Assembly: GCA_004297765.1 (NCBI GenBank) | Contig: SCTZ01000071.1 | Location: 1 to 64,000 of the forward strand | Direction: 5' to 3' | From: Chloroflexota bacterium | GTDB lineage: Bacteria; Chloroflexota; Dehalococcoidia; FW602-bin16 | DNA: 64,000 nucleotides | Shown: positions 28,636 to 38,870 of the stretch, in pieces | Numbering within the stretch: the stretch's first letter is position 1 | Layout of the letters: each line of letters opens with the position of its first letter | Program-made: the position numbers and the translations under genes | Notes under the pieces: generated by a model | What the model was told of the DNA's origin: nothing | Seen by the model: the letters and a program-made list of their open reading frames with translations, nothing else | Database searches by the model: none

Positions 28636-30612
28636 CTATTGCACAACGAACTTCTGGACGCGATTGAACAGCATCTCCGTGACGTAGACACTGCCCGCGC
28701 CGTCCACCGCTACGCCAGACGGGGCATAATCCTGACCGTCGACGCTGTACGGTGAACCCCACTTGCCCAAAAAGCGGCCATCGGAGCTGAACTTCTGCAC
28801 GCGAGCGTTACGCATGTCCGCGACTAGCACATTGCCCGCCCCATCCACCGCTATGCCCGCCGGCTCATTGAACTCACCCTCGGCGCTGCCCGAGGCCCCC
28901 CACTTGCCCAGGAACTGGCCATCGGAGCCGAATTTCTGTACGCGGCTGTTTCCAGCGTCTACGACAAAGACACTTCCTGCCGCGTCTACCGCTATGCCCA
29001 CCGGCTCATTGAACTCACCCTCGGCGCTACCCGAGGCCCCCCACTTGCCCAGGAACCGGCCGTCAGAGCTGAACTTCTGGATGCGGTTGTTTCCGCTGTC
29101 CGCGACGAAAACGTTGCCAGCCCCGTCCACAGCTATGCCGACCGGCTCAAGGAACTCACCCTCAGCACTGCCCCAGGATCCCCACCCGCCTAGAAACCGA
29201 CCGTCGGCGCTGAACCTCTGAACGCGACCGTTTCCAAACTCGGCGACCAAGACGTTGCCCGCCCCGTCCACCGCTATTCCCGACGGCATATTGAACTCAC
29301 CATCGGCGCTGCCTGAGGATCCCCACTTGCTCAAGAAGCGACCATCAGAGCTGAACTTTTGGATGCGAGCGTTCCTGGCGTCCGCAACAAGCACGTTTCC
29401 TGCCCGGTCTACCGCTATGCCGTGCGGCTGCTTGAACCAACCATCGGCGCTGCCTCCTCACCCCCACTTGTCCTGAAGACGGCCATCGGAGCTGAACCTC
29501 TGGATACGACTGGTTCCAACGTCCGTGACGAAAACGTTGCCAGCTCCGTCCACCGCTATGCCCAAGGGAGTATGTGTCTGACCATCGGCGTCGTTCGGTA
29601 ATCGCCACTTGTCCTGGAAGCGGCCGTCGGAATTGAACTTCTGGATGCGATTGGTCATGTTGTCCGTGATGAAAACGTTGCCTGCCTCGTCCACCGCTAT
29701 GCCCCATGGCTCACTGAACTGACCATCGGCTTTGCCCCGTGATCCCCATTTGCCCAAGAAGCGGCCATCGGAGCTGAACTTCTGGACGCGACCGTTTCGC
29801 AACTCCCCAACGAGAACATTGCCTTGCCCGTCTACCGCTATTCCCAACGGCATGTCCAAGTCACCGTCGGCACTGCCCCCTGACCCCCACTTGCCTTGGA
29901 AGCGGCCATCGGCGCTGAACTTCTGGACGCGGTTGTTTCCACTGTCCGTGACGAAGACGTTGCCCTGCCCGTCCACCGCCACGCCCAGGGGCTCATCGAA
30001 CTCACCGTCGGCGCCGCCCCTTGATCCCCACTTGCCTAAGAAGCGGCCATCGGCGCTAAACCTCTGGATACGATTGTTCCCGCTGTCCGCGACGAAGACA
30101 TTGCCTGCCCCATCCACCGCTATGCCCTGCGGAGCGAAGAACTGACCGTCGGCGTTGCCGAGTGATCCCCACTTGCCCAAGAAGCGTCCGTCATAGGCGA
30201 ACTTCTGGACGCGGTGGTTGCCGTTGTCCGCGACATAGACATTGCCTGCTCCATCCACGGCGACCGCACGGGGAAGGTCCAATCGGCCATCTGGAGCCGG
30301 CTTCCACCAAGTTGCTAGATGGTATACTTCCAGCCCGGTGGCCTGCACCCGCTTCCCTTGTTGGCTCGAAGGAAGTGAGGGAACCGCTGTTGGCGAAAGC
30401 GCTGTCTTGGAAATTTGCTGGCCGGTAGCCGACGTTGACGTGGCTGAAGCAGCAGAATCTGAAGACTTGTCGAACGACGCAGGCGCGCTAGGTGCAGTGC
30501 ATGCGCTTGCAGCGCCAAGCAACAGAGCCAATGAGAGAAGCGTGAATAGGTGTGAGACCTCTCGTAACCGATGCCGTCGCATGTCCATCCTCTTTCTTTT
30601 CGTTTGCGCCAA
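28636..30612 (-). CDS. NHL-repeat (beta-propeller) lipoprotein, 12 blades, interrupted by in-frame TGA at 29458-29460
   Basis: ORFs 29458..30612 and 28636..29394 share a frame. Repeats of the form GIAVDGAGNVFVADSGNNRIQKFSSDGRFLGKWGSxGSADGEFxEP, 47 aa each. Lipobox-like LLGAASAC at the N-terminus. Confidence 0.88.
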
Positions 30613-30727
30613 GGCGGAATACTGGTAATCTGGCTCAGGCGGTAGGCGGCAGTAGGCAAGGATGCCTCAGGTTCAATCAAGAGTGACAACAACTCTGGAT
30701 ACCTACTTGCTCTCAGACAGCTCGGAT

Positions 30728-32212
30728 CTACTTGACCCTTTCCAGATAAGCCACTTCAACTATGGGCAAACCAGCAACAAATATCGAGCCCTGCGACTTA
30801 TTGCCGCTCAGGCTTCCTTTGATCAGATATTGATGACTGTCTCCCGAACGGAAGGCTACGCCCCCTGCCTCTTTATCCTCCGCTGGCACCTGCAATTTGA
30901 CTTCCGGCAGAAGCTCAATGGCGTAGTTCGCTTTTCGACCGTGGAATATCAGGGTTTGACCCAGATTGGTCGGAGTCTTTTGCCCCAGGTCTACCGTACC
31001 CGAGAACATTACTTCGACCCACCCTATCTCATCGATAACAGTACCAGCGCCTGCACTTGGTGTGGCAGGCCCATACGTCGGTTTTGGTGTTACTGCCGGT
31101 GGCACAGGCGTGGCCGTCGGTGGCACACGCACGGCCGTCCCGAGTGCAGGGAGCTCCTCGATGGAAACCGAGTCGATATGGACGTCTACCATTGGCGAAG
31201 AGAGCTCTCCGCCACGGATGGCTTGGACCGGCACGGCAGCGATCTTGTCTACGACGCCCATACTCGCCTGATCCATGACCTTGCCGAAGATGGTGTAGTT
31301 CTTCGGCAGTTTGCCTCCCGACATGTCCGCGTGGGTGATAAAGAATTGGGCGCCGTTGGTGTTCGGCCCGGCGTTGGCCATGGCCAGCGTCCCGGCCTCG
31401 TAGTCGCGGGTGATCGGCTCGTCTTTGAAGCGATACCCCGGGGTGCCGGTGCCCGTTCCAGTTGGATCGCCCGACTGAATTATGAAGCCTTTGATGACGC
31501 GGTGGAACCTAACGCCGTCGTAGTACCCGTCACGGGCCAGGAAGACAAAGTTGTTGACGGTCTGCGGAACCTCACCGGCGAAGAGCTTGATCTTGATGTC
31601 GCCCATGTTCGTGCGCAGAGTAGCCGTATAGTCCTTCTTGGGATCGATAGTCACCGCGGGCGGTGCTGAATAGGTCTTCTGCGGTTTGGTCGCCGCTTCA
31701 GGCTTGCTTGACGGTGAGGCAGCCGCACTCGCAGACGCGGCGGGTCTGCTCGACAGTGAGGCTGTCCCAATTTCCTGTAGTTTTGCTTTCTGCGATGGCT
31801 TCAGCCAGAGATTGACACCAAAGCCGCTGCCAAAAGTCACCTTGATCTTTCCATAGTCTTTTGTGGCAATGAACACCTCTTTCCCCTCCAGCAGCATATC
31901 ATCCGTGACCAACTCGATTGACTTCCCACGCAGGGCAAGTCGCGTAACTTTTCCTCCCCCAAATTCTGTAACGTTGCCATCCGCGTCCCACCTAACTGCT
32001 CCGGCCATACTCGCTTGGGAGTCTATCGGCAACTCGGATGAATCGACCTTCTCGTACTCCTCTTCTGCTAGAGTTGGCATGGGCGCCTCTCCGGCCGTGG
32101 ATGTCGGCGCAGGGCCGGAAGCCGTGCCTCCACAGCCAGCCGTGATAGCTAGCAACATAATGGTGAGCATGAATGCGAACATCGCTTTCGCCTCTTGCGC
32201 CAGTCTAGCCAT
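30728..32212 (-). CDS. Lipoprotein with cyclophilin-type peptidyl-prolyl isomerase domain and flanking domains
   Basis: From ATG 32212 (MARLAQEAKAMFAFMLTIMLLAITAGCGG lipobox); YYDGVRFHRVIKGFIIQSGDPTGTGTGTPGYRFKDE...GTLAMANAGPNTNGAQFFITHAD. Confidence 0.9.
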   Translation of the reverse strand: MARLAQEAKAMFAFMLTIMLLAITAGCGGTASGPAPTSTAGEAPMPTLAEEEYEKVDSSELPIDSQASMAGAVRWDADGNVTEFGGGKVTRLALRGKSIELVTDDMLLEGKEVFIATKDYGKIKVTFGSGFGVNLWLKPSQKAKLQEIGTASLSSRPAASASAAASPSSKPEAATKPQKTYSAPPAVTIDPKKDYTATLRTNMGDIKIKLFAGEVPQTVNNFVFLARDGYYDGVRFHRVIKGFIIQSGDPTGTGTGTPGYRFKDEPITRDYEAGTLAMANAGPNTNGAQFFITHADMSGGKLPKNYTIFGKVMDQASMGVVDKIAAVPVQAIRGGELSSPMVDVHIDSVSIEELPALGTAVRVPPTATPVPPAVTPKPTYGPATPSAGAGTVIDEIGWVEVMFSGTVDLGQKTPTNLGQTLIFHGRKANYAIELLPEVKLQVPAEDKEAGGVAFRSGDSHQYLIKGSLSGNKSQGSIFVAGLPIVEVAYLERVK

Positions 32213-32322
32213 GACGATCTCCTTTCGGTCGGTACCTGTTCTCCAGCCTATGATGTGGTCGACCGATAGTAAGATTACCCCGTAAGCAGGCAATGTGCCG
32301 TGACAAATGCCTTACGAATCTA

Positions 32323-32877
32323 TCACCTGAGAAGATACTTGCTGACCACAAGATAGAGCACCGAATGACAACGTCCGCTTTCATCGAACCCCTTTTCCGC
32401 CTTCGTATAGAATGTCGAACCCAAAACGACTGTTGCGGGCAAGCCTATGAACAGTCCCAACACGATCACACCCTCCCAGTAGCTCGTAAGACCAAGGAGT
32501 GATGAGAGTAGTCCCAACAGAAATGCACTCGCCACACCACTGGACCAAACAACCTTGTACTCGTCGAACTTCCTGCGATGGTTCCCCAATACGGGTGTAG
32601 AACCAATGCCGACAACGAAGCCGATCAGACCGGCAACCGCAGCAATGACGATTACCCTATCAAGATGGCCGCTGTAAAGAGCTTCCAGGAATCCCGCTGC
32701 GTCCTTGGGTGAGGCGGCTGGCCGGCCAGGCAGCGATACAATTCCGAGCAAAGCGAGTGCAAGCGGAAAAAGCGCACCGGCCAGGACTCCCAGCACACCA
32801 ACTTGGATTGCGTTTATCAGCGCCCGAAAGATCCAGGGGCGAACAGGCACACCTTTCAGTTCGGTGGGATTTGACAT
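32323..32877 (-). CDS. Hypothetical membrane protein
   Basis: From ATG 32877 (AAAGGAGG upstream): MSNPTELKGVPVRPWIFRALINAIQVGVLGVLAGALFPLALALLGIV...; four or so hydrophobic segments. Confidence 0.7.
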   Translation of the reverse strand: MSNPTELKGVPVRPWIFRALINAIQVGVLGVLAGALFPLALALLGIVSLPGRPAASPKDAAGFLEALYSGHLDRVIVIAAVAGLIGFVVGIGSTPVLGNHRRKFDEYKVVWSSGVASAFLLGLLSSLLGLTSYWEGVIVLGLFIGLPATVVLGSTFYTKAEKGFDESGRCHSVLYLVVSKYLLR

Positions 32878-33377
32878 GTCTTTGCTGCCTCCTTTTCCTA
32901 CGCCTTTGCGCCAACTACTGATAAGGCTTCGTGTCAGACCGACGATTTGTACCGTCGTGTGCGGGTGGATATTGGCGTGTGCGTTCCCCCCCGTTCGGGC
33001 ATGTGTCGGACAGTGCCCCATCGTTCCTTCATTGCTTTGCCATCACGACACTGAAGGAAGGACCGAACAGCAAGACAAGGTATCTGTTCCCTTTCTCGTC
33101 TGTGAGTAACAGACGCCCTTGCACAATTTGTGGTGAAGCGAGCCAACAATGATTCGGCTGATCTGAATAGCATGCGGAGTCTTGTCTTGATGTATATGTT
33201 GACCACGCTGCGTCACGTCACACCCCCGCCATGGCGGTCGTGCACTTACGATTCGTTGCGCTTGTCCCTCAAATGCATCGTTGACCTCTTGGGGTGGTAG
33301 GTCGCCGGAATTCTTAACTAGCACCCGGCCTAGCGTTATCTGAACTCATGCGGAATGTTTCCGCAATCGGGCGTACT

Positions 33378-34388
33378 TTACCGGAAACTTGAGCCGGACC
33401 CGAAGCCTGTGCTGGACGGGAAACTTGGGCTTGATGGGATGCTTGGGCTCGACAAGATGTTTGGGCTCGACAAGATGCTCGGGCTGGACGGGATGCTCGG
33501 GCTCGACAAGATGCTCGGGCTCGACAAGATGCTCGGGCTCGACAAGATGCTCAAGCTAGACGGGAAACCTGGGCTCGACGAAATGCCAGGGCTCGACGGG
33601 AAATCTCGGCTGGATGGGACGCTTGGGCTCGACGGAAAATCTCGGCTAGATGGGATGCTCGGGCTGGATGAAAAACTTGGGCTAGACGGGAAGCTCGGGC
33701 TCGACGAGAAACTTGGCGACTGCTGATTGAAGCTGCTTCCGCTGAAGGTCTCGTGTTGGACACTAGAAATGGTGGACTCTCGGCTGATCGTGTCGGTGGC
33801 GGGGTCGTACCCATAATTACCCAGGACCCCGGGCGCGGACGAAGAGAACTGTTCGCTAATTCTAACGGTGATGGACGACAGGATGTTCCGGGCCCCGTCT
33901 GAGTAATGCTGAAGTGTCTCCGTCGAGAGCGTGTTGGTTGGCTGGTTAAACGGGCCTCTAATGGCTTGCCAGGACTGCACGAGGTGCGGAACCCAATCCC
34001 GAAGGGCCTCCGGCTCCGCGCGAAACGTGCCCACCTGGAACGCGTTGTAGCCGAACCGGACCATGTCCACAAGTTGATAGGCCTGGACTGCCTTGCCATA
34101 GCCAGCCATCGTCAGCGCTTCCCCAAACACTAACTCGCCGACCTTTGAAGCGGCCGCACGGGTCAGCTCACCTATGTTGATTGGGTCGGTGCTAATGCCG
34201 GAGTGGCGCAAACCGTCCCCGATCACTGAGTCCGGACCGTGCCCGGACGGCTGGGCATCGACGTAGTTCTGCACCTCGGAGCCCAGGTCCGTCGGCCCAT
34301 CCGCTCTGGCGACGCCAAGGCCGACGGCAGACAGGCTCACTGCTACCAACATCGTGGCAACCCACCATACTAACTGCCCGCGGTTCAT
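33378..34388 (-). CDS. Putative secreted protein with Ser/Pro-rich hexapeptide C-terminal repeats
   Basis: From ATG 34388: MNRGQLVWWVATMLVAVSLSAVGLGVARADG (signal peptide); C-terminus (SSPS[IF][LPS]) repeats. Confidence 0.7.
   Translation of the reverse strand: MNRGQLVWWVATMLVAVSLSAVGLGVARADGPTDLGSEVQNYVDAQPSGHGPDSVIGDGLRHSGISTDPINIGELTRAAASKVGELVFGEALTMAGYGKAVQAYQLVDMVRFGYNAFQVGTFRAEPEALRDWVPHLVQSWQAIRGPFNQPTNTLSTETLQHYSDGARNILSSITVRISEQFSSSAPGVLGNYGYDPATDTISRESTISSVQHETFSGSSFNQQSPSFSSSPSFPSSPSFSSSPSIPSSRDFPSSPSVPSSRDFPSSPGISSSPGFPSSLSILSSPSILSSPSILSSPSIPSSPSILSSPNILSSPSIPSSPSFPSSTGFGSGSSFR
33415..33715. repeat. 18-bp-period tandem repeat
   Basis: Repeated ctcgacaagatgctcggg-type units; encodes LDKMLG on + (ORF 33355..33726) and SSPSIL on -. 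Confidence 0.85.
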
Positions 34389-34608
34389 GCTGCTCCTCCT
34401 CTGGGTGGCGATACCTCCCAGTCGGGAGAACCCCGGTGCGGAGAAGCGCGGGTTCCATTGCGGCCCGCATCGGGCTGTCGCCTGCTGTGGAAGGTATCCC
34501 ATCGTTTTTCTTAATCAATGATACGCGGAACGCAGGCAGTGTGCCGCTTATTTCTTCCTTACGAACCCTACGAATATCCGATCGGCCGTGGGTGTTCGGC
34601 GCTACTCG

Positions 34609-35283
34609 TCACTGGATCAGGTCGAGCATATACCCGTAGCCACGGCGGGTCTTTACGAGGTGCCCGTATGGACCCAATTGGTCACGCAGGCGATGAACCA
34701 CGCTATCGATTTCTTGCTGACTCACCTCGGGGACTCCTTTGGCATCCTTCGGCCGCTCTGGCCAGATCGCCGTCTTGATCTGCGCGTGGTTGACGACGTG
34801 TCCTCTTTGTCGATACAGGCACGCCAGAAGGTCAAAGAGCTTACCGCTGACTTTCAGCGATCGGCCGTCAAGTCGAACCTCCCGGCGGCGTTCGTCCACG
34901 CACAAGTCCACCTTCGTGCCGGGCTCGGACCGGATAATCGTGCCGTCTGGCTCGGGTACGGCGCGGAACTCCAACGCAGCCTCGCCGTCGGCCAGGCTGA
35001 TATGGTCTCCGTTCCGCAGATCATAGGGCACCCCCTTGGCCAGGCGGCTTCCGTTGACGTTGACGCCATTTGCACTGATGTCGGTGAGGGTGTACACGCC
35101 ATCCTCGTAATCGATGGTCGCGTGCCTGCGAGAGATGCCCTTGCCGCTGAAAGAAACGTCCGGCTGGTGCCCCTCAGTTTCCCGGCCGAGCAACACCTTG
35201 CCTACCGGCAGCGGTACCACCTCATCCGCCTGGTAGCCATCGGCTTTCTTCACGATCAGGTAAGCGCGATTTGCCTCCTCCAT
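34609..35283 (-). CDS. FHA domain fused to OmpR/PhoB-type winged-helix DNA-binding domain
   Basis: From ATG 35283: VLLGRETEGHQPDVSFSGKGISRRHATIDYEDGVYTLTDISANGVNVNG (FHA); VRLDGRSLKVSGKLFDLLACLYRQRGHVVNHAQIKTAIWP...QEIDSVVHRLRDQLGPYGHLVKTRRGYGYML (wHTH). Confidence 0.9.
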   Translation of the reverse strand: MEEANRAYLIVKKADGYQADEVVPLPVGKVLLGRETEGHQPDVSFSGKGISRRHATIDYEDGVYTLTDISANGVNVNGSRLAKGVPYDLRNGDHISLADGEAALEFRAVPEPDGTIIRSEPGTKVDLCVDERRREVRLDGRSLKVSGKLFDLLACLYRQRGHVVNHAQIKTAIWPERPKDAKGVPEVSQQEIDSVVHRLRDQLGPYGHLVKTRRGYGYMLDLIQ

Positions 35284-35480
35284 GTGCGTGTCACCTCCCT
35301 CAATTGGCGCTATTCCGTCTTGACGCATAGAGGCTCCCGCGTCGCGGGCGCCTGTCTCAGGTCTTTCCACTCGTATGCACCCCCGCCTGGCTAGCCCGGA
35401 GAGGGATCCGCAGCACCGGGCATCGTGCATACATCCTAGCATACGTACGCTGCTCAGTCAACGTTTTCTTTTGCAGCCGA

Positions 35481-35510
35481 TTGACTGGTCACGGGCTGTT
35501 GCTGTAATAT
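35481..35510 (+). promoter_or_regulatory. Sigma70-type promoter for the Ser/Thr kinase gene
   Basis: TTGACT (35481-35486), 18-nt spacer, TAATAT (35505-35510). Confidence 0.6.
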
Positions 35511-35637
35511 GCGGGTTGGGTGCCAGGCTTCCATACATCGTCTACGCGGGAGCGGGCGACGTGACATCTGTGGGCGGATAGGATAGGACATCGGGCGGCG
35601 CGACCTTGCTGCGAAGACGGCTGGGCACGGAGGTGCG

Positions 35638-38600
35638 ATGAGCGCTGAGCCAGTCAGACTTGCGCTAGGGCTATTGAAAGCGAGGCTGACGGCGTGGCGC
35701 CGTCAGTATCCGGTCGTCCTGGCGCTCGCCTTGGCGACGGCGACGGGATTCCTGCTCCCGTCACTCGCCGGGTTGCTGCATAGCCGAGGCATGCCCGTCA
35801 GGCTTGACCGTCCTGTCAGTCTGCTGGGTCGCCAGGTCATCCCCGCCGATCTGATCTGTCTCGTCCTGGCGCTGGCGATCTGCGTGGTGATCCTCCGGAC
35901 GCGGGCGAGCATCCGACGAGACCTTGCGGGAGGGGCACGCCGCCTCCTCGGCGCTCTCCAGAATACGGACAGTCCTCATCAGCTCAGCAGAGGCGCTCCT
36001 CCGGACGCGTCCACCCTCGGGGCGGCCATCGCGTGCAGCTTATTCGACCTGACGCTTGTTCTGATAATCCAGGGGATTCTGCGTGTGCCGTTCGTGGCCG
36101 TGGTCGCGGCCTACACTCCGAGAGCCTGGGTCGACGGCGGCTTTGTCGCTGTGGTCTGTGCCAGCGTCCTCTTCATGCTCTTCCACCTTTACCGGACGAG
36201 CCGTCCGCTAGCGGAATACCTGGTTTGGGTTGGTCTGGACCAAATCGCGCCGACGTCAGGGTACGGCCACGATGATCCTCCGTCCGCGAGTCCTAGGTCG
36301 GCGCCACGTCCCGGAGCGACTCCGCAGTCTGCCGAACCGGCCCTCTCCGCGGGCTTCCTACCCGCCCAGCCCGCGGTTCCTACCTTGACGCCTGCTGGAC
36401 CCCCGACCGACGCTTCCACCGGCGCGACAAGGCCCGCCGCCGTGGCACCGGAACCTGGCACCGAGGAGGATGCCACGCCGATCGTTGCCCCGGCGGCTCC
36501 AATGCAAGCTGAAAAGATAGCGGCCCACCTTGAAGGTCGGTCGCTATGGGCCGGTGAGTACGAGATCAAAGAGAAGATTGGACGGGGCGCTATGGCGTTC
36601 GTCTACAAGGCCTACGCGCGCTCTCTCGACACCACCGTCGCTGTGAAAGTGTTGTCATCGCGGCTGGCTCAGGAGCCGCCTTTCAAGTCGCGCTTCCACG
36701 CCGAGGCGAGGAGGGTTGCTGCGCTCCACCATCCCAACATCATCGAGGTACATCACTTCGGCGAGGAGGATGGCGTTCCGTACATCGCCATGCGCTACGT
36801 ACCCGGGGGTACCCTGAAGGAGCGGCTGCAGGGGCTCGGTGGGCCGATGGAATTGCGTGCGGCAGCACGCGTTACCGCCCAGGTCGCCTCGGCGCTACAG
36901 CATGCCCACGAAGCCGGATGCGTCCATCTCGACGTAAAGCCCGCCAACGTGCTGCTTGGAAACGCCGGCTGGCCGCTCCTCTCGGACTTCGGGATCAGCC
37001 GCACGGTCGGCGATGCGCGCGAGGACGATCAGGAGATCGTCGGCACCCCGTACTACTCGTCGCCGGAACAATGCCAGCGACTACCCCTGGATGGCCGTAG
37101 TGACCAGTACGCGCTCGCTGTGATGTTCTACGAGTTGGTAACGGGGCAGCCGCCGTTCCGCGGTGAAACGCCCGCCGAGCTTACCGCCCAGCATGTCGGC
37201 GCGCCGCCGCTCTGTCCTCGCGAGCTGAACCCGGGCATCCCTGGACCGGTTGAGGAAGCGGTGCTCAGGGCGCTCGAGAAGCGGCCGGAGGACCGCTTTC
37301 CGACCGTCGGCGACTTCGGCGCGGCGCTTGTCGAGTCGGTCGAACGCTCGCAAGGCGTGCAGCTCGAGACCAAGCAATCTATCGTGGCCGTGGCACCAAG
37401 GCTTATGGCGCTCGTTCTCCTCTCCGTTGTCGCGCCCCTACTTGGCGGTCTGCCCCGCCCGGATCTCCCCTTGTTTCGCGCGTTCACCCTGAACTGGCCG
37501 ATCAACCTCGCCACCGCCCTATTGCAGGTGGCTCTACTTGCGAGCATCCGCTGGCAACTCATCGGGCTCGGCAGTCGACTGCTCCGCGCGGCGGTGGATG
37601 CACTTGACGTCCTCACCCGCGTTCACGTGCGACTCGGCACGGATGCGGAGGGGCCGCTCCACGTCGGTGCTTGGCGCAACCGCCTGGTGGGCTCTGCGGA
37701 GAGCATCGTGAACGTCACGTACCTGTTCCTCGTCTATCAGATCGTCGGGCCCTCGCTGGTCAAGACCGCAGCCCTGCTGCTGAACCCAAACGCCGAGACT
37801 CTGATCGCCACGGCGGTCGTCGCACTGGTGCTGCTGGTGGCCGTGGCGATCGTAGTCAAGGTCCACCGTGCCAATGGCTCCATCGCCGCCGCGTGCGCCT
37901 CCGCCATCTGCTGGGGATTCATCAGCGCGATGCCCATGGTGGAAAAGCGGGTATATGAACAGTTGTCTCTGCAGTGGCTGGCCAAGCTCATCGTTGGCTT
38001 GCTCGTGATGGCGATATTCCTGCGCGCGCGGGAGAGGGTGCATGGTGTGGTTCGCGGGTTCGCGATTCCGTTGGCAAATCAGTTGCTCAGAGAGTTGCGA
38101 TGGGGATATAGCCCAGATCAGGCGGCCGCCCAACGGCAGTGCATTGAGCAGACGTGCGATAGGCTAGTCGACGTGGTGTACTTTATCGTGGGCTACTCCA
38201 TCATCGCATTGCCGCTCCAGCGGGTGCTGGACCCCCTCATTGGCAGCACGCCGGCCGCGGTCGTGATCGCCGCCGGCGTAGTCATCGTCAGTGGTCTGCT
38301 CCTGCGTAGATTGTTCCTCGACGCCGGAGTCGTCGCCACCACGATGGGCGTTCTGATGTGTGCTCAGATGTGGATGGCGCTGCCTTTGTTTGAAGGAAAG
38401 CTTGTGGGCGTCTCGTTGAAGTGGGCGCCCTATCTCCTGATCGCTGTCCCCATCCTGGCGATCCTTTTCAGGGAGCGACGGCGTGTGGGGGATGTCGCCC
38501 GTGTGGTGGTTGTGCCCGCTGTCGACAACCATCTTGGCATCCTGCTACCCGCGGATAACGAGGCGCAGGCTGAGACCCGACGTAAGCGTCTTGAAGAGGC

Positions 38601-38838
38601 ATCGGACAGATTGGTGGACCTGCTGTATCTTTTCCTCGTGTACGTCGTCATCGTCCGCCCGCTCAGCGGCGCCCTCGCCGGTGCCGCCAATATCGGCTGG
38701 TCGCACCTGCTCATCTGGGCCATGTTTGTCCCAGCGGTGGTGTCTGTGGCTGTCAAGTTCGAGCGTCTCATCGCGCCGACGCTCAGGGGCGACCGGCCGG
38801 CCCCGCCGATGTTGGTGCGCGTCTCGTCTGTAGATTAG
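35638..38838 (+). CDS. Membrane-embedded Ser/Thr protein kinase with large polytopic C-terminal region
   Basis: 1066 aa; kinase motifs IGRGAMAFVYKAY, VAVKVL, HLDVKPANVLL, LSDFGISRT, GTPYYSSPEQ; multiple hydrophobic segments before and after the kinase domain. Confidence 0.92.
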   Translation: MSAEPVRLALGLLKARLTAWRRQYPVVLALALATATGFLLPSLAGLLHSRGMPVRLDRPVSLLGRQVIPADLICLVLALAICVVILRTRASIRRDLAGGARRLLGALQNTDSPHQLSRGAPPDASTLGAAIACSLFDLTLVLIIQGILRVPFVAVVAAYTPRAWVDGGFVAVVCASVLFMLFHLYRTSRPLAEYLVWVGLDQIAPTSGYGHDDPPSASPRSAPRPGATPQSAEPALSAGFLPAQPAVPTLTPAGPPTDASTGATRPAAVAPEPGTEEDATPIVAPAAPMQAEKIAAHLEGRSLWAGEYEIKEKIGRGAMAFVYKAYARSLDTTVAVKVLSSRLAQEPPFKSRFHAEARRVAALHHPNIIEVHHFGEEDGVPYIAMRYVPGGTLKERLQGLGGPMELRAAARVTAQVASALQHAHEAGCVHLDVKPANVLLGNAGWPLLSDFGISRTVGDAREDDQEIVGTPYYSSPEQCQRLPLDGRSDQYALAVMFYELVTGQPPFRGETPAELTAQHVGAPPLCPRELNPGIPGPVEEAVLRALEKRPEDRFPTVGDFGAALVESVERSQGVQLETKQSIVAVAPRLMALVLLSVVAPLLGGLPRPDLPLFRAFTLNWPINLATALLQVALLASIRWQLIGLGSRLLRAAVDALDVLTRVHVRLGTDAEGPLHVGAWRNRLVGSAESIVNVTYLFLVYQIVGPSLVKTAALLLNPNAETLIATAVVALVLLVAVAIVVKVHRANGSIAAACASAICWGFISAMPMVEKRVYEQLSLQWLAKLIVGLLVMAIFLRARERVHGVVRGFAIPLANQLLRELRWGYSPDQAAAQRQCIEQTCDRLVDVVYFIVGYSIIALPLQRVLDPLIGSTPAAVVIAAGVVIVSGLLLRRLFLDAGVVATTMGVLMCAQMWMALPLFEGKLVGVSLKWAPYLLIAVPILAILFRERRRVGDVARVVVVPAVDNHLGILLPADNEAQAETRRKRLEEASDRLVDLLYLFLVYVVIVRPLSGALAGAANIGWSHLLIWAMFVPAVVSVAVKFERLIAPTLRGDRPAPPMLVRVSSVD

Positions 38839-38870
38839 GGGCACTGGCGCAAGCAATCATCGACGTGGAC

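Noticed and set aside
28640-30330. Regular repeats as a CRISPR array
   Set aside because: 141-bp repeats are in-frame NHL blades with no short repeat/unique spacer structure.
30662-31669. 335-aa plus-strand ORF
   Set aside because: Antisense of the cyclophilin lipoprotein gene.
33355-33726. LDKMLG-repeat plus-strand ORF as a real protein
   Set aside because: Entirely explained by the 18-bp repeat read in the opposite direction; no signal peptide or non-repetitive domain, unlike the minus-strand ORF.
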